From JAKFWF01 sp031365375 (GTDB lineage Bacteria; Pseudomonadota; Alphaproteobacteria; Rhizobiales; Hyphomicrobiaceae), in contig JANLXZ010000056.1 of the NCBI GenBank assembly GCA_031365375.1, positions 1 through 14,195 of the forward strand: 14,195 nt of DNA, in the 5' to 3' direction. The notes under the pieces are model-generated. The model did no database searches and was not told where the DNA came from. It worked only from the letters and a program-made list of their open reading frames with translations. Of this stretch, positions 12,898-14,195 are shown in pieces; the stretch's first letter is position 1; every line of letters begins with the position of its first letter. The translations under genes and the position numbers were made by a program.

Positions 12898-14195
12898 ATG
12901 CGCTTCACTCCGCAATTCCTCGATGAAATTCGCGCCCGGTTGCCTGTCAGTCAGGTCGTCGCGCGTAAGGTCGCGCTGAAGCGCAAAGGGCGCGAGTTCT
13001 CGGGGCTATCGCCGTTCAAAGTCGAGAAGTCACCCTCGTTTTTTGTCAATGATGTGAAAGGTTTTTATCATTGCTTTGCCTCGGGCGAACATGGCGACAT
13101 TTTCAAATTCGTAATGTTGACGGAAGGCTTGACCTTTCCCGAAGCCGTTGAGAGATTGGCGGCGGAAGCCGGCGTGCCGATGCCGAAGCAGGAGTTTGGT
13201 GACGAGGTTCGAGATCAGGCACGGCAGGACGAGCGCACCAGGCTGTACGAGCTTCTGGAGGCTTCCGCCAAATTCTTCGAAGACGCTCTCCACTCGAGAG
13301 CCGGGCAGGAGGCGCGCTCATATCTTGAGCGGCGGGGCTTGAAGCGAGAAACGATATCCAAGTTCCGCCTCGGATTTGGGCCGACCGGACGTGCCGCTCT
13401 GAAAGATCACCTCGTCAAACGCGGCTTCACCGTGCCTGAGATGATCACTTCGGGAATGCTGATCGGCGGCGACGATATCCCTACCCCCTATGACCGCTTT
13501 CGCAATCGCGTGATGTTCCCGATTACCGACCTCAAAGACCGGGTGATTGCATTCGGTGGCCGTGCGCTCGAAAAGGATGTTCCCGCCAAATATCTGAATT
13601 CGCCGGAAACGCCGCTGTTTCACAAGGGCGGTATTCTATTCAACGCCGCCAAGGCGCGACCGTTGGCTTACGAACGTGAGCAAGTGATCGCCGTTGAAGG
13701 TTACATGGACGTGGTGGCGTTGACGGAGGCAGGTTTTGGTCAATCGGTCGCCCCGCTCGGAACGGCTTTGACTGAAGATCAGGTCAAGTTGTTATGGCGG
13801 ATGTGCCCCGAGCCGATCCTGTGTTTCGATGGTGACGCTGCTGGCCAAAAAGCCGGTTTTCGGGCAATCGACACCGTGCTTCCCCATCTCAAGCCGGGGT
13901 TGAGCGTGGCGTTCGCTTTCTTGCCGAACGGTCTCGACCCTGATGATCTCATCCGTCAGCAGGGCCCCGAAGCAATGCACGAGATCTTGCGTACGGCGCG
14001 TCCGCTCGCCGACATGCTTTTCGCCCGCGAATGGAGCAGTGGCCAGTGGACGACGCCGGAACGGCGCGCACAGCTGGAACAGCGCCTCTTCAAGCTCGTT
14101 GGCGGTATCGCCGACGATAGCGTGCGGGGGCACTACACGCAGTCGGTACGCACTAAACTGCGGGAGGTGTGGGGACCCATCGCGCCCGGCCAAGC
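12898..14195 (+). CDS. dnaG: DNA primase, N-terminal part (runs off the right edge)
   Basis: It synthesises RNA primers for replication with the replicative helicase. The first 432 codons are present. The N-terminal zinc-binding region (about 35-70) reads LSPFKVEKSPSFF ... GFYHCFASGEHGD; only Cys59 of the four canonical ligands remains. The RNA-polymerase domain follows with YLNSPETPLFHKG (232-244). The TOPRIM core has EGYMDVVAL (Glu267, Asp271), APLGTALT and CFDGDAAG (Asp311, Asp313), so the catalytic acids are intact. The helicase-binding C terminus is outside the window. The ATG at 12898 is the natural start (MRFTPQFLDEIRARLPVSQVV); its ribosome-binding site is weak. In many alphaproteobacteria rpoD follows, which cannot be seen here. 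Confidence 0.97.
   Translation, partial: MRFTPQFLDEIRARLPVSQVVARKVALKRKGREFSGLSPFKVEKSPSFFVNDVKGFYHCFASGEHGDIFKFVMLTEGLTFPEAVERLAAEAGVPMPKQEFGDEVRDQARQDERTRLYELLEASAKFFEDALHSRAGQEARSYLERRGLKRETISKFRLGFGPTGRAALKDHLVKRGFTVPEMITSGMLIGGDDIPTPYDRFRNRVMFPITDLKDRVIAFGGRALEKDVPAKYLNSPETPLFHKGGILFNAAKARPLAYEREQVIAVEGYMDVVALTEAGFGQSVAPLGTALTEDQVKLLWRMCPEPILCFDGDAAGQKAGFRAIDTVLPHLKPGLSVAFAFLPNGLDPDDLIRQQGPEAMHEILRTARPLADMLFAREWSSGQWTTPERRAQLEQRLFKLVGGIADDSVRGHYTQSVRTKLREVWGPIAPGQ

Overview
The window is GC-rich and reads as the chromosome of an alphaproteobacterium, most likely of the order Hyphomicrobiales. This rests on three things: the block tRNA-Trp, secE, nusG, rplK, rplA, rplJ, rplL, rpoB; the carA / GatB-YqeY / dnaG neighbourhood I recall from rhizobia and relatives; and a DnaG whose zinc-binding site has lost most of its ligands. 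No database was available, so the placement is inference from recalled synteny and residue patterns.

Layout. Everything from 1 to 11538 is on the minus strand and everything from 11725 to the end is on the plus strand. Read in the direction of transcription, the left part is carA, then the translation/transcription cluster tRNA-Trp, secE, nusG, rplK, rplA, rplJ, rplL and the N-terminal 589 codons of rpoB, which runs off the left edge. This cluster holds several RNA-level candidates: a possible L1 operator before rplK, a large hairpin before rplJ that fits an L10-type leader, and two tandem REP-like palindromes between rplL and rpoB. On the right, plus strand, lie a GatB/YqeY-domain gene, an Amidase_2-type gene without a signal peptide, and dnaG, cut by the right edge after 432 codons.

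Between these two conserved blocks sits what looks like accessory DNA: a SulP-family anion transporter followed by three genes for exported Asn/Gly-rich proteins (99, 437 and 110 aa). The two small ones are paralogues, each with a signal peptide, two copies of a roughly 25-residue Asn/Gly repeat and a C-terminal Phe. The large one carries six copies of a 'DNRxIxVxGxxNKVxVxGD'-like unit whose spacing matches the strand-turn-strand of curlin and DUF3060-like repeats. The genes are spaced as an operon, with a perfect GC hairpin lacking a U-tract in each spacer and a good rho-independent terminator at the end. This is the part of the window most likely to be undescribed: a candidate extracellular or surface matrix operon. 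Its function is not known from sequence.

Starts were moved from the longest open frame for rplA, secE, sulP, yqeY and the 110-aa protein, because an internal ATG with a ribosome-binding site or family-typical N terminus fits better. Other open frames in the window, including long ones antisense to the Gly-rich genes and carA, are shadows.
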